Shown in pieces: positions 46,213-58,330 of a stretch of DNA of 64,000 bases (its first letter is position 1; the number at the start of each line of letters is the position of its first letter). The stretch is taken from positions 191,693,948-191,757,947 of the forward strand of contig NC_134082.1 in the NCBI RefSeq assembly GCF_000715075.1. The letters are read 5' to 3'. The notes beneath the pieces are model-generated. The model worked only from the letters and a program-made list of their open reading frames with translations. It was not told where the DNA came from and did no database searches. Made by a program: the position numbers and the translations under genes. The stretch comes from Nicotiana tabacum (Eukaryota; Streptophyta; Magnoliopsida; Solanales; Solanaceae).

Positions 46213-49200
46213 ATGGCTACCAAAGTCTACATTGTGTAAGCACTCTTTCTCTACATTTATCTCATATATATATATATATATGTTTGTACCTGTTTATTTT
46301 CTTGTACATGTTACGTTTTTGTAGTCTGTTTTCTGTAATTTATTTTTGAGTTTTGAGTTCTCTGTTTTGAATTTTAGAGTGGAATGAATAGTGGGTGATT
46401 TGTTTTTTGTAATTTTGATCTGTACTGTTAGATACTTTATTCTTTTGTTGCTAGATCATTTTTCTCATGGTTGTGTGCTGCTAAAGACTCTGTGTTTATG
46501 TTCCGACCTTATTATATTTATGGGAATTTTCCTTCTTTATGGTAATTATTTAAGATGTGTTTTTTCGGATTTGCTTCTTCTTTAAAAATTAATGATCCAA
46601 TGATCAATTGAATGCTGATTGTGTGTGAAGGCTATCATTTGTTTCCAGTGTTTGTTTGATCTAGTGCAGGAAATTTTTGGCTTACTGGAAGATTCTAGTG
46701 AAAATGATTTAACCAATTAATTTTTGCAAGAGTTGGTTAGGTATTCCTTTGCAGTCATTTTATAAAATGAGCTTCTTGAAATTTAAAAAGCAAAACAAAA
46801 CATCAACCTATCCACTTTTACCTGTGTCTGTTCTCTTGATCTAAGGTAGGAGACTTTTTGCTCACTGAAAGATTCTTATGAAAATGATATACCAACTAAT
46901 TTTGCATGAGTTGGTTAGGTACTCTTTTACTCCTGTATAAGATGACATTCTTGTAATTAAAAAATATCAACTTGAAGCTGCAGAATGGAGTTGGTGATAT
47001 TATCTTTAGTCAATGATTTTGTTGAGCTGTATCAACTACCAGTTCTCCAACAAACCCCCAAAACATAAGTCAAGAAATCCTCCATTGGGTGATTTTTGAT
47101 GATTGATTGCTTTCTGGTTTGTGCCATCTTTTGTCCTGTTTTATCGTTTCGTGAAGTTGGATTCTAGTGCCTGATGGCCTCATCCTTAGTGTATTTGGTG
47201 TTATTTAACTAGATTGCTTCCAACTATTCCAATGTGATATGTGATTCTTGTTCAATTTAAAGTCAGATTTCTTATCGTATGCATATCTGATATTGTGAAG
47301 TCTTACAAACCCCAAAAATTGTCTCTAAAAGTGGGATGGTTTGTATAATTCAGTTGATTATCAATTTGGGGCTTGTAAAGCTAATGGTTGAAAAAATATA
47401 AATTTATGCAGTTACTACTCCACGTATGGACATGTTGAGAAGCTAGCACAAGAGATAAAGAAAGGAGCCGCATCAGTTGAAGGGGTAGAAGCCAAACTAT
47501 GGCAGGTCTGTTTGTCATTTCTTTTTAATGATGTTATTTATGTGAGTGTGACTTAGAGAAGTCTTGATCCCTGAAAATTAATGAAAGTATGCTATTTTGA
47601 CTTTGCAAACCTAATATCTCCTAAAGTGTTTACATTGATCATTGACAGTGTGAAATCTCTAGAGTCCTAGTCCTCTCCTTAAAATCCTGCTGAGAAATTA
47701 TTGACTTGACATTTGATACAGTGATTCCTATTGTGGCTACTACTTGTTTGAAATTACAATGAGTCAATGCAATTAGACAAAGAAAACAATTCAACAATAG
47801 TCCATATAGTTAGTTCATTACTTCATTGTCCGTTATTAATTCACTTGCGACTGTTAACTTTTCCATGATTTCTTGATTCCTATGATTGGCTGTATTCTGA
47901 ACAATGCCCTTTAGAGGGCTTTGGAGGTGAAAGTAAAATAACTAACGAACATGTATTGCTTATGTATTTTAACTTTTTGTTGATTTGTGAATGGCACAGG
48001 TACCAGAAACTCTTTCAGAAGAGGTTCTTGGAAAGATGGGTGCACCAGCGAAAGGCGATGCACCAATTATCACACCCAATGACCTTGCTGAGGCTGATGG
48101 CTTTTTGTTCGGGTTCCCAACAAGATTTGGGATGATGGCAGCTCAATTCAAGGCATTTCTTGATGCCACTGGAGGTCTCTGGAGAACTCAGCAGCTTGCC
48201 GGCAAGCCAGCAGGCCTTTTCTATAGCACTGGCTCTCAAGGAGGTGGCCAAGAGACTACCGCGTTAGTCCCTTTTCCTCAAAGACTATCACACTTTTGAG
48301 CTTGAGTTGTGAAATGTGAAAATTTTAAGTAAAACTTTTGCCTTTAAATTACACATACTGTTAGTATGTAAAAATATGTTACACTATCAGTATATTTTAA
48401 CCTGTTGCATCTGGAGTTTTGTGTGACAAGAAAGTGCCACTGGCACTCAAAGGTAAGTTTTATAGAGCTGCGGTTAGACCGGCCATGTTGTATGGAGCAG
48501 AGTGTTGGCCGGTTAAGAACTCCCATATCTAGAGGATGAAGGTAGCAGAGATGAGGATGCTGAGGTGGATGTGCGGGCACACTAGGATAGACAAGATTAG
48601 GAATGAAGATATTCGGAAGAAGGTGGGTGTGGTCCCTGTAGATGACAAGATGCGGGAAGCGAGGCTCAGATGGTTCGGGCACGTGCAGAGGAGAAGCCTT
48701 GATGCGCCGGTGAGGAGGTGTGAGCGGTTGACCGTGGTGGGTACGAGAAGAGATAGATGGAGGCCTAAGAAGTATTGGGGAGAGGTGATCAGGCAGGACA
48801 TGGTACGACTGCAGATTTCCGAGGACATGACCCTTGATAGGAAGGTCTGGAGGTCAAGCATTAGGATTGTAGGTTAGGGGGGTAGTAGAACTTTCCTTAC
48901 TTCATACTGAGGGTGAGGCGGGGTTGGATTAGGGTTGATCTTAGATGACTTGCAGTTTATGTTGAATCCACACTATTCTTGTTGTTTATCTTAGCCACGG
49001 GCCTTAGATACTGGTTACTGTTATTGCATATCATTCATCTTTTGGTTGTTATGCTTCTGTTACTATTACGGTTTCTACTGGAGTTACTAATGAATTATCT
49101 TTTCTTGTTTTTCATTTCTGTCTTTCTGAGCCGAGGGTCTATCGGAAACAGCCTCTTTGCCCTATCGGGGTAGGGGTAAGGTCTGCGTACACATTACCCT

Positions 49201-49599
49201 CCCTAGACCCCACTTGGTGGGATTTTACTGGGTAGTTGTTATTGTTGTTGTTGTAGCAAGCAACCTACCTAAGTTTCCAGGTTAACTATAATTACTTTTA
49301 GGTGTTTGCAGTGTTGGTATATAGAAGTTAAGCTCAAAATTTTTATTTAGACTTGATAAATCTGCAGGTTGACAGCAATTACACAGCTTGTTCACCATGG
49401 AATGATCTTTGTTCCAATTGGTTACACATTTGGAGGTGGCATGTTCGAGATGGAGAATATTAAAGGTGGAAGTCCTTATGGTTCTGGAACTTATGCTGGA
49501 GATGGCTCTAGACAGCCAACAGAGCTTGAAATGGAGCAAGCTTTCCACCAGGGAAAATACATTGCCACCATCACAAAGAAGCTCAAAGGCTCTGCCTGA
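46213..49599 (+). CDS. FQR1: NAD(P)H:quinone oxidoreductase, FQR1-like (WrbA family), four exons, 203 aa
   Basis: Reduces quinones by two electrons with NAD(P)H and FMN, avoiding semiquinone radicals; family members act as soluble or membrane-associated flavoproteins and FQR1 is auxin-induced in Arabidopsis. Exons: 46213-46235, 47412-47505, 48000-48262, 49368-49599, all with GT...AG introns; spliced length 612 nt. The protein starts [20 protein letters not shown], where STYGHV is the FMN phosphate loop (residues 11-16). [20 protein letters not shown] (about 77-96) forms the flavin loop and [20 protein letters not shown] (about 112-131) the second flavin contact; [20 protein letters not shown] and [20 protein letters not shown] are conserved. 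Length equals the Arabidopsis protein within a residue. No stop or frameshift: intact. Intron 3 carries a LINE fragment. Confidence 0.95.
46236..47411 (+). other. Intron 1 of the FQR1-like gene (1176 bp)
   Basis: Begins GTAAGC and ends ATGCAG. It contains an (AT)n microsatellite at about 46264-46282. ORFs read inside are not supported by any family resemblance. A long first intron directly after a 23-nt coding exon is common in plant housekeeping genes and may aid expression. Confidence 0.85.
48430..49258 (+). mobile_element. RTE-type LINE, 5'-truncated, in intron 3
   Basis: Reading from about 48432 gives the C-terminal part of a LINE reverse transcriptase: [33 protein letters not shown], a TAG, then [40 protein letters not shown] and a stop at 48877. 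A 3' tail follows with CTGCGTACACATTACCCTCC, GACCCCACTTGGTGGGATTT and a (TTG)n end at 49240-49254. No poly-A tail but a short simple repeat is typical for RTE elements. It is in the same orientation as the gene. 5' truncation is the usual outcome of target-primed reverse transcription. Confidence 0.85.
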
Positions 49600-49837
49600 T
49601 TGTTTCACTACAATTTTAGTATTGCATTTCTACTGTTCATTTTTTCCCCCTATGTCTAGTACACTCTTGTTTTGGTTTTAAGTTGCATTCCTACTGAACT
49701 ACACAATAAGTGATTATTTCCTATTGTATCAGCATATTTATAGGGTCATTGGTTGGTGTCTGTCATAGTTTACAGAGGTTGGTTTACATGTTTTATGAAT
49801 CAATACTTAATATTTTTCCCCCTTTCATAGCCAATGA
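49600..49837 (+). other. 3' UTR and downstream region of the FQR1-like gene
   Basis: T-rich sequence follows the stop codon. No canonical AATAAA is seen; AATCAATACTTAATATT at about 49798 is the nearest A/T-rich candidate. The SINE lies immediately downstream. Confidence 0.4.
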
Positions 49838-49849
49838 CTGCAGCAACAA

Positions 49850-50030
49850 CAACAACAACCCAGTATAATCCCACTTAGTGGGGTCTGGGGAAGGTAGTGT
49901 GTACGCAGACCTTACCCCTACCCTAGGGTAGAGAGTCTGTTTCCAAATAGACCCTCGGCATCCTCCCTTCAAGAACTTCCTATCTTCCTCTTGGGGAGAC
50001 TCGAACTCGCAACCTCTTGGTTGGAAGAGT
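49850..50030 (-). mobile_element. TS-type SINE (tRNA-derived head, (TTG)n tail)
   Basis: On the minus strand the element begins GACTCTTCCAACCAAGAGG, has GCGAGTTCGAGTC, a match to the tRNA B box (GGTTCGANNCC type), and ends with (TTG)n. Direct repeats CTGCAGCAACAA flank it (49838-49849 and 50031-50042), a good 12-bp target duplication. The A box is not found, so the head is probably 5'-truncated or rearranged. Its last 90 bp match the tail of the RTE LINE in intron 3 in inverse orientation, which explains how it was mobilised. TS SINEs are known from tobacco and relatives. Confidence 0.85.
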
Positions 50031-50042
50031 CTGCAGCAACAA

Positions 50043-50950
50043 ATCCTTTCCTACCTCCACCTCACCACCACCCCACCCCCCAAAAAAAAGGACAGAAATT
50101 TTGTAAAATTTTGTAACAATTTCTAGGAGGTAATGCTACTCTATATATTGGATGTCCAAAAGCCATTTGAACTAAGAATATTTTGGTGGTCCAATCCCTA
50201 TAAGTTGGCCCAAACTACAGAGTTGAGTTATGAAACATATATTGCTACCTTGTTTGCTTAAGAAGCAACAGTTAGTCTTATATGTTATATAGACAACAAC
50301 ATAATCATTTTCCAAACATAAGCAGAGTAATAAATCAGCTTAAAATGGAGAGAATATATCCAAGATAGAAGTGGTCCTTCTGATCTTTGCTAAAAGCAAT
50401 AAAATCTCAACTAGATGCTTGCAAGTTCTATCTCATTCACTTTTTTATCTTCTTTCTTGTTCATTTCCCTTTGTCTCTGTTGGGAAACATTGTTTTCAGC
50501 ATGACTTGTACAAGCACATATGTGAAGGATTTCTAGAAAGCAATTGCCTCAATAATTGGAGTGGACAACTTACAGGCTTTTAATGTTAATGCATTCTGCT
50601 TATAAGTTGCTCTATCTATTATATGTCTAATATGAATAAAAAAAATATGTGTCACCTCTTCTAAGAGATTAAGATAGACGGTTCACACACTTTAACATGG
50701 TATCATATCAAATTGAAGTTACAAATTTAAGTCTCACTGACACCTGTCAACAACGAGACAGGTTCATACACTTGAGAGAAAAATTAATGAGCTTTATTTT
50801 AAACTAGCTTATTTGTTTGGTAACACTCCGTTATTATCAACTGGAATATGTCATCTAACTGCTAAGTTGGTGGAGTATGAGAGGAAGTAAATAATAAGCA
50901 TGCTGGTATTTCATTTGGGCTTAATTGCTGGCCTGATAAAAAGTGACATA
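50043..50950. other. Intergenic, nothing recognised
   Basis: AT-rich sequence. A 70-codon frame at 50371-50583 lacks family signatures and I do not call it. A C/A run (CACCACCCCACCCCCCAAAAAAAA) is at about 50066-50090. Confidence 0.5.
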
Positions 50951-50958
50951 GTTTCTGC

Positions 50959-51303
50959 GTTAAAATAGCACGGTCTATCCAGTTTTCGGATTGGTCATTC
51001 AAAAATAGTTAGCGTTTGCCAACTCATTGAAAAATAGCCACTATTTTGCTGCAACAGAGACCGGTCCAACATAATATACTACAGTTCAGTGCACCTGTGT
51101 ATGAACTTCCAGTATATAATGTTGGACCGGTATATTATACTGGAACTCCAGTATATTATGCTGGAGTATTTTTCCGGATTTTGAATAATGTTTTCGTTTA
51201 GATTTATCTTTACATGAAAAGTGGCTAAATTTCGATTACTTTTGAAACTGTGACTATTTTTGAATGACCACTTGTAAATTTGGCTATTTTTAAATTTCTC
51301 CCG
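50959..51303. mobile_element. MITE-like insertion with 8-bp target duplication (345 bp)
   Basis: GTTTCTGC stands at 50951-50958 and again at 51304-51311. Inside, GGTCATTCAAAAATAGT (about 50983) and its inverse ACTATTTTTGAATGACC (about 51253) face one another, as do AAAATAGC/GCTATTTT near the ends. In the middle a second inverted pair, GTCCAACATAATATACTA and GTATATAATGTTGGAC, gives further folding. An 8-bp duplication suggests hAT mobilisation; the terminal repeat is poor. Confidence 0.65.
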
Positions 51304-51537
51304 GTTTCTGCCTCCATAGAAGTGAAAGGGTGCAAGGAGGAGTAAAACTATTGGCCTTATTCATTGCATATAAGAGTGAGATCATAGCAAATGGCTGAAC
51401 AAGAGTCGATTAGAAGGGGAAAAAGAGTAGTACTAATCTAAAAGAGAAGTGAACTTGCCAGTTTACACGAAATACTTAACTGCAGAGTGAAGCTAGTTAA
51501 GTTTAGCTTGTTTCTTGATTCTTTTTAGTCCAGTGAA

Positions 51538-54283
51538 TGTAAGCACGTGATTTTTGACCCTTCCCGAGAATTTTCACATTTTAGTGTGAATATGTGAAAT
51601 TGGGTCTAGTATAGCTATTTTAACTATTTTTACTTTATTTCGTTGCAAAAGAAAAATTACAAAAAAAAGTATATATATAAATTTTAGTTTATGTATCCCT
51701 CATAAACTTGAAAAAATCAAAAATTGCACTTTATTTTGGTACTTTATATAAATTCGAAAATTAACAAAAAAAATATATATAATTCTATCTATTAATGTTT
51801 TGAAGTCATTTTAATACAAAAAATATTATTCATATTTTTGTCTTTATTAAAAAACGAAAATTACAAAAAAAATAGTTTTATTAATATTTTATAGTTATTT
51901 TAACTTTGAAAAATACAAAAAATATTACTTCATATTTTATCTTAATATTTACGAAAATTACAAAAAATGGTTTTATTAATATTTTATAGTCATTTTAACT
52001 TTGAAAAAATACAAAAATAGTACTTCATATTTTATCTTAATATTTACGAAAATTACAAAAATAGTTTTATTAATATTTTGTAGCTATTTTTAAAACCTTA
52101 AAAATATTTAAAAAAAGATATAATTTTGTTAAATACTAGTCTTATTTTTGGTAGTTATTTTGCTTACATAGGACTAGTTAAGCAACGTGTTCCTATTTCT
52201 CGGGTCCGGGCAAAAGAATAATATTCGGGTTCAAACTACCCGGTTTTAGGCCTAACTTTCGGACTTAGCCCATAATAAACCGTGTCCAGGACACGTGGGG
52301 AACCCCACCACGCGTGGGGAACATATGCCTTGAACCCCACCACGCGTGGGCTCATTTTTCTGGGCAAACCATGTCAAATACACAGACTAACACATTTGAC
52401 AAAGGGGGATTTTGGACTTTTGGGGTGAGAAAAAAAAAAAGAAAAAAAAAACGAAGAAAGGAAAGAGTACTGTTTCATCATCTTCTTCAGGAGAAGAAGG
52501 AAAAACCCAACAGACCACCCTCCTCAACCCATCACCTTCCCCCACCGATCTCCACGTCCAAACACCAACCAAACGACACCATAACCACCAGCTGACCCCT
52601 CCCCGTCACCTTCCCGACGCTAGACCACCAAACAGGCCCGTCGTCAACCTCCGAACAGCCCCCCACCATCAACACTCCATGAACGACCACCCAACTCCTC
52701 CATCGCCGACCACTGTCAAAACGCCATAACCATCGACAGACCATCGTCCTCACCTTCCCAGTCGAAACCACCGTCGTCATCACCCAAATCACCACTGTTT
52801 CGCCCTCCCCAGCCCACGAGCTCTTGCTCGTCGTCATTGTCAAGCCGACGACCAAACAACCCAGCTCAACACCACCGTCAACCTCCCAGCTACCCATCAA
52901 CTAGCCCACAGCTGCTCCGTCCACCAGCTCACGACCAGTCCTCACCCTCCTAGGTTCATCGTCGACCCCATTGTCGCGTAGGTCGAGCAGCAACCATTGT
53001 TGCTGCTGTTCGCCACCACCTCACGTCTAACACCACGTCAAACACCTCTGCCCCCTCGACCCCTTCCGCTTCATCTCTTCGCACCAATCTGCTGCATCGA
53101 GAAAAGTCCGTAGAAGCGAGCATGGTAGGTTGTTAGCACTTTCGGGCCGAGTTTTCAGTTTTCCGTGAGGTCCGGTACGTCGAGGTGTTTGTCCGAGGTT
53201 CCGTCGTTGTTCAGTGAGATCCGGTTTGAGTTCCGTCGGGGGCGCTATTTGTCGTTCTAGGTTTGCCGAGGTTCGAAGGTTAGTGTTCTTCGTCCTTTGT
53301 TTCATTTCGTTCGATTCGCATATTATGGTTTAAGATGAATGTCAACAATGCAATTTTCGTTTCTTTGTTAAAATGTTCATCTTATGATTAGTTACTGCAT
53401 ATGCTTAAAGTAAATGAGAGAATATATCATGGGCTTAAGTTTTTACGAGAATGTTTACTTCTATGCATATATTTGTGTTTATTAAGGAAACAATTTGACA
53501 TCCAGTGAATTGTTGCGAATGTAAGTACTCACGTGTATTATGTACTCTCGTTGCAATAAGTATATGGATGTCTGAATGAAAAAATCATGACTACTGGCGT
53601 TAAAGCCATATTTCTCATTTTTAGTAATAGAAGTTGGATTTAATAACAATAACAATACGCTAGCAAAGTTGGGATTAATAGGAGCCTTATTAAAATATTT
53701 AGATTCTGGGACGGGCCGTTTAGCAAATTTCACGGCCTTACCAAAAAATAATAATGCGCTAGTTGCTTTAGGCGCGCCTTTAATAATGTTACCTCCCTAA
53801 ACTCGGGTGCACATTTATGTGACCCAAATCCAAATCTCAACGGAGTCGAAATATGTCTTTAGTCACGGGCGCATTGATTGTGGCGTGGCCCGAGATGTGT
53901 TTTCACAACGTTGCAAGTCCTATAAAATAACAGTGAATGATAAAAGCGGTTAAAAGATAAAATTGGCACATAAGTTCACACTTGTATAAAATCAGATAAT
54001 CAAGCCGAATATAACAGTTGAGCGACCGTGCTAGAACCACGGAACTCGGGAATGCCTAACACCTTCTCCCGGGTTAACAGAATTCCTTATCTAGATTTCC
54101 GGTACGCAGACTGTAATATAGAGTCATTCTTTTCCTCGATTCGGGATTAAAATTGGTGACTTGGGACACCCTAAATCTCCCAAGTGGCGACTCTGAAATA
54201 ATTAAATAAATCCCGTTTCGATTGTCCTTTAATTGGAAAAAACTCCCATGTGCCCCCCGGGTGCGGAAAAAGGAGGTGTGACA
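51538..54283 (+). repeat. Solo LTR of a Tat/Ogre-like Ty3-gypsy element (2746 bp) with perfect target duplication
   Basis: Starts TGTAAGCACGTGATTTTTGA and ends GGAGGTGTGACA. GTGAA flanks it on both sides (51533-51537 and 54284-54288), an exact 5-bp duplication. No PBS, gag or pol is present, so recombination between LTRs removed the interior. The C-rich stretch 52480-53330 yields Pro/Ser/Thr/Arg-rich frames on both strands and is not treated as coding. Confidence 0.9.
51855..52095. repeat. Tandem repeat of about 96 bp in the solo LTR, 2.5 copies
   Basis: AATTACAAAAAA followed by TAGTTTTATTAATATTTTAT and TTCATATTTTATCTTAATA recurs starting near 51860, 51956 and 52051. Copies differ by a few bases. 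Confidence 0.8.
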
Positions 54284-54288
54284 GTGAA

Positions 54289-54747
54289 TATTGAAAAATT
54301 TGACCAACTTATCTCTGTTGGTGTTTTAGTTTTATATTATTAGAGCAAAGCTCAATCGCTCGTCGACTAGTTCAAAGCTATGTAAGGCAGAATTGTTAGG
54401 ATTGATGGCTATCCCAATTCTGTGTGTGAAAGTACTTGAAGATGAGATTCAAAGTTGCAGAAAGCAAACAAACTTTCAATAGGGAAAACATATGCTTGAA
54501 GACAGTCTCAGAACTTGCAATGATTAGCCAAAACAAGAAAAAAGAAACAAGAAAAGCTACCATTTTTCCTATTAAAGTGAGACTACTCAAAGATCTATAC
54601 ACACTTAACTAACATAAACATGATGCCAGTTAAGATGCTTTGTCTTAAAATGAATCATAATTTGACTGATCATAATGTTTTGAAAAGTAAGAAAAACTTA
54701 ATCTTGTATCTTAAACTAAATATGTGTATAATATACCAAAACGCCCG
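54289..54747. other. Sequence between solo LTR and copia pol; no LTR found
   Basis: This is where the 3' LTR of the copia element should be. Compared by eye with 59539-59800 I see no match. The stretch is AT-rich without a gene. Confidence 0.5.
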
Positions 54748-56098
54748 TTAAGTTTTGTGATGAATGTTAGTACTTATCTTGATTGTAGGGGGAACTAATC
54801 CGTGATAACTTATAAGTGATAACCCACGAGCCTCATATGTGTCTTTCATCTTCCTCAAAATCGACTCCAACACCCCCCTCAAGTTGGAGGGGGTAGAAAA
54901 CACACCCAACTTGCCCAAAAGATCACGATGAAGAGGTCTGGTGTGTGGTTTGGTGAATAGATCTGCCAACTGGGCAGAAGATCCAACAAAAGTTAACGAA
55001 ATCAGCCCAGCGAGGTATTGCTCGCGTACAAAATGACAGTCAATTTCAACGTGCTTCGTTCGTTCGTGAAAAACAGGGTTTTTGATATATGAATTGCTGC
55101 TTGGCTATCGGAGTGAAGAGGGACTGGAAGAGAAATAGGAATTGACAAATCCTCAAAAAGACGAACCAACCATGTGAGCTCTGCAACCACTCGCCGCATA
55201 GATCTGTATTCTGCCTCGGTTGAACTGAGCGAGATGGAAGTTTGCTTCTTGGATTTCCAAGTGATCGGAGAGGTACCAAGGGAAATGTAAAAACCACTTA
55301 CCGACTTCCTCAAGTCCGGGCAGGTGGCCCAATCGGAGTCACAAAAAGCTAAGAGCTTGAAGGAGGAGGAAGCAGACATAAAAAGCCCAAACCCAGGATC
55401 TTTGAGCAGATAGCGAAGCACACGGAGTGCTGCATCTAGGTGTGGTTGTCGAGGGTCCTGCATATACTGGCTGAGGTGTTGGACAGTGAAGGATAAGTCT
55501 GGGCGGGTGTGAGTGAGGTAGTTAAGTTTTCCAAGGAGATGACGATACAAGGTGGGATCCTTCACTGGTTCCCCTGTGTGAGTAGACAAAGGAGTAGACG
55601 AATCGAGTGGAGAAGAAACATGTGACAAATGGAGAGAATCAAATTGTTGGAAAAGGTCTAAAGTGAATTTGCGCTGAGAAAGGAGGAGTCCATCTGTTTC
55701 TCGGATAACTTCCATGCCTAGAAAAAATGTAAGCCCCCGAGATCTTTAATTTTGAATTCTTGATTGAGAAATTCTTTCAAAGCATGTAGTTCTGTAGTGT
55801 CATTTCCTGTCAAGAGTATATCATCCACGTAGATAGCCACTATAGAAATGGAAGAATCTGACTTTTTAAAGAAAAGGGAATAGTTGTTGAATGAGTGAGT
55901 GAATCCCTTAAAATTCAAAGCAGTTGTAAGTTTAGCATACCACTGACGAGAAGCTTGTCGTAGCCCATAAATCGATTTCTTTAACTTACATGCATGAGTA
56001 GGTGGAGGAGGTACAACCCCGGGTGGGAATTTCATGTACACTTCTTCATTTAGATCTCCATGTAGGAAAGCGTTATTCATATATAGCTGGTATAGACC
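54748..56098 (-). pseudogene. Copia RT (C-terminal part) and RNase H
   Basis: The frame 56080-55718 holds [40 protein letters not shown] and the intact catalytic box [16 protein letters not shown] one-base loss in a T run at about 55725 shifts the frame; it continues at 55715 ([20 protein letters not shown]). RNase H follows with [40 protein letters not shown] and [21 protein letters not shown] second frameshift at about 55066 precedes the end ADLFTKPHTRPLHRDLLGKL at 54969. All catalytic acids are readable, so loss is by frameshift and stop only. Confidence 0.9.
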
Positions 56099-58330
56099 TC
56101 ATCCTTTCTTTACGGCAGTGGCCAGTATGCATCTGATTGTGGTCATCTTCACCACAGGTGAAAAAGTTTCATTGAAGTCTATTCCCTCTTTCTGTATGTC
56201 TCCTCTAATGACCAATCTTGCCTTTAGTCTTTCCACACTCCCATCTGAATGGTGTTTAACCTTATACACCCATTTGCATGGTAAAGCTTTCCTCTCGGGT
56301 GGTAATTCAACCACTTCCCAAGTCTTATTAAGTTCAAGTGCCTCAATCTCTTTATTAATTGCTTCTTGCCACCCTGGGTGATGTGTTGCCTGTAAATAGT
56401 CTGTAGGTTCTTGTATATTGGACAATGTGTTTAGCATATGTTGATTGGTAGAAGATAGTCCACTGAAAGATATACAAGTAGGTGTAACTGGTGTGAGAAA
56501 GCAAGAGTTGCTAACATCTGTGAGTTGGAGTGCATTACAGATATAATCCTTGAGATAAGATGGAGTTGTGTGTGGTCTGGTAGATTTTCTAATAAGAACA
56601 TCCATCATAGAATCAAAATTCAAAGAAGGAAAAACTAGTGCAGATGTATGTGGTTGACTAGATGTTACTGGAGAATCTGGAGAGAAACTAGAAGGAGAGA
56701 TAGATGGAATAGGTGTATTAGGATGATTTGAAGAAATGGGGGAAGAACAGAAGTCACTTAATGACTCAGTAGCCTCTTTGGAAGCTTTAGTGTGAGGTCT
56801 GATAGCAAAAGGTAAAGGTTCAGGAGTCTGTTGACTTGCAGAAACTTTAGCAGTGGGTAAAGAAATCTCAGAAGAAGAATTAGACTTAATAGAAGCAAAT
56901 GGAAAGAATTCTTCATGAAATACAACATCTTTAGAAATGAAGGGCTTCAAATTCTCGAGGTTCAACACTTTGTAACCCTTCTTTCCATGAGGATAACCTA
57001 AGAACACAAAAGGTATAGCCCTTGGTTCAAACTTAGTTCTTTGATTTGAGACAGTAAAAGCAAAACATAAACACCCAAAGCATCTAAGGTTAGAGTACTT
57101 TGGCTTGCTTGAAAAAAGAACTTCATAAGGAGTCTTAAGCTTTAAGACACTTGAAGGAAATCTGTTGATAAAATAGGTTGCTGTAAGAAGGAAGTCACCC
57201 CAGTATGATATAGGCAGGTGTGACTGGTATAACAAGGCTCTGGATGTCTCTAAAAGATGCCTGTGCTTTCTCTCCACAACTCCATTTTGTTGTGGTGTGG
57301 ACACACAAGTGGTTTGATGAATAATACCTAGTGACTCAAAACATTCTGATTGAACTTTACCACTTCCCAATTCAAAAGCATTATCTGACCTTATAGTTTT
57401 CACCTTGCTATTAAACTGTCTTTCTACCATAGCTATAAAACCTTTTAGAATAGTGAATGCATTGGATTTGTTGGTTAGTAGGTAGGTCCATGTGCCTCTA
57501 CTGAAGTCATCAACAATTGTAAGAAAGTATTTAAATCCATCATATGTAGCACTATTGTATGGTCCCCAGGTATCCACATGAATTAATTCAAACACTTTCT
57601 TAGTAGAAATAGAACCAGAGGGAAAAGGAAGTTTGGACTGCCTTGCCATAGGACAAATAACACATGGAGTGGAGAATTTGGAACACTTGGATATAGAAAT
57701 TGATGAAACATTTTTCATATTGCTAAAGGGCATATGACCTAATCTGTAGTGCCACAGCTTTTCTTTTACAATTGAATCAGAAAAACTAAAACATGAACGG
57801 AAACTATGATTGGAAACAAAATTCCTTCTTGGAATAAAAACTCTCCTAAACTTAGGTGAACTCTTAGACACTGGTGTTGTATGTCTGGATCTGAGAATGT
57901 AGAGGTCCCCTTCCTCTTTACCAATCTCCAGTGGGCTCTTCATTGAAGGGACCTGTAGAAGAAAACATGAAAAGGGTGTGAATAAAACATATTGATTGAG
58001 TTGTCTGCACAACTTGTGCACAGACAACAGATTATATTTGAAGGATGGAATGTAAAGAACATTTTGAAGAATCAGATTAGGCAAAAGAGAAATAGTTCCT
58101 GAATGAGTGACCTTAACTCTGTAAGAGTTTGGGAGTTTTACCATGAGAGGTTTAGCCAAGGTTTTTAAATCTGTAAAAAAATCTTTGTTGAAAGACATAT
58201 GTTCTGTTGCTCCACTATCCAATATCCAAGACTCATCATTGATTTGAATTAAACATGCTAAATCTTCAAATAAATTGGTCATACCAGCATAGCTCATATT
58301 TGCTGCAACATCAGAGGTCCATGCACTATT
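56099..58330 (-). pseudogene. Copia protease, integrase and RT N-terminus
   Basis: Open for 732 codons (58297-56099). Protease: [15 protein letters not shown] with the D-S-G triad. Integrase: [16 protein letters not shown] and [17 protein letters not shown] (zinc-binding), then [19 protein letters not shown] and [20 protein letters not shown] supply the D-D-E residues; [20 protein letters not shown] and [17 protein letters not shown] complete the core. A Ser/Pro-rich linker leads into [22 protein letters not shown] and [20 protein letters not shown]. The frame stops at TGA (56099-56101), a single in-frame stop between KKG and GLYQL, and the RT continues in the next entry. Confidence 0.92.

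Noticed and set aside
48529..48861. Minus-strand ORFs in intron 3 of the FQR1-like gene
   Set aside because: Shadows of the LINE reverse transcriptase on the plus strand.
50371..50583. 70-residue ORF with a possible signal peptide
   Set aside because: No start context, promoter or family match; likely chance in AT-rich intergenic DNA.
52314..53305. Several Pro/Ser/Thr or Val/Gly-rich ORFs on both strands
   Set aside because: They lie in the C-rich part of a solo LTR and lack any domain; base composition alone opens the frames.
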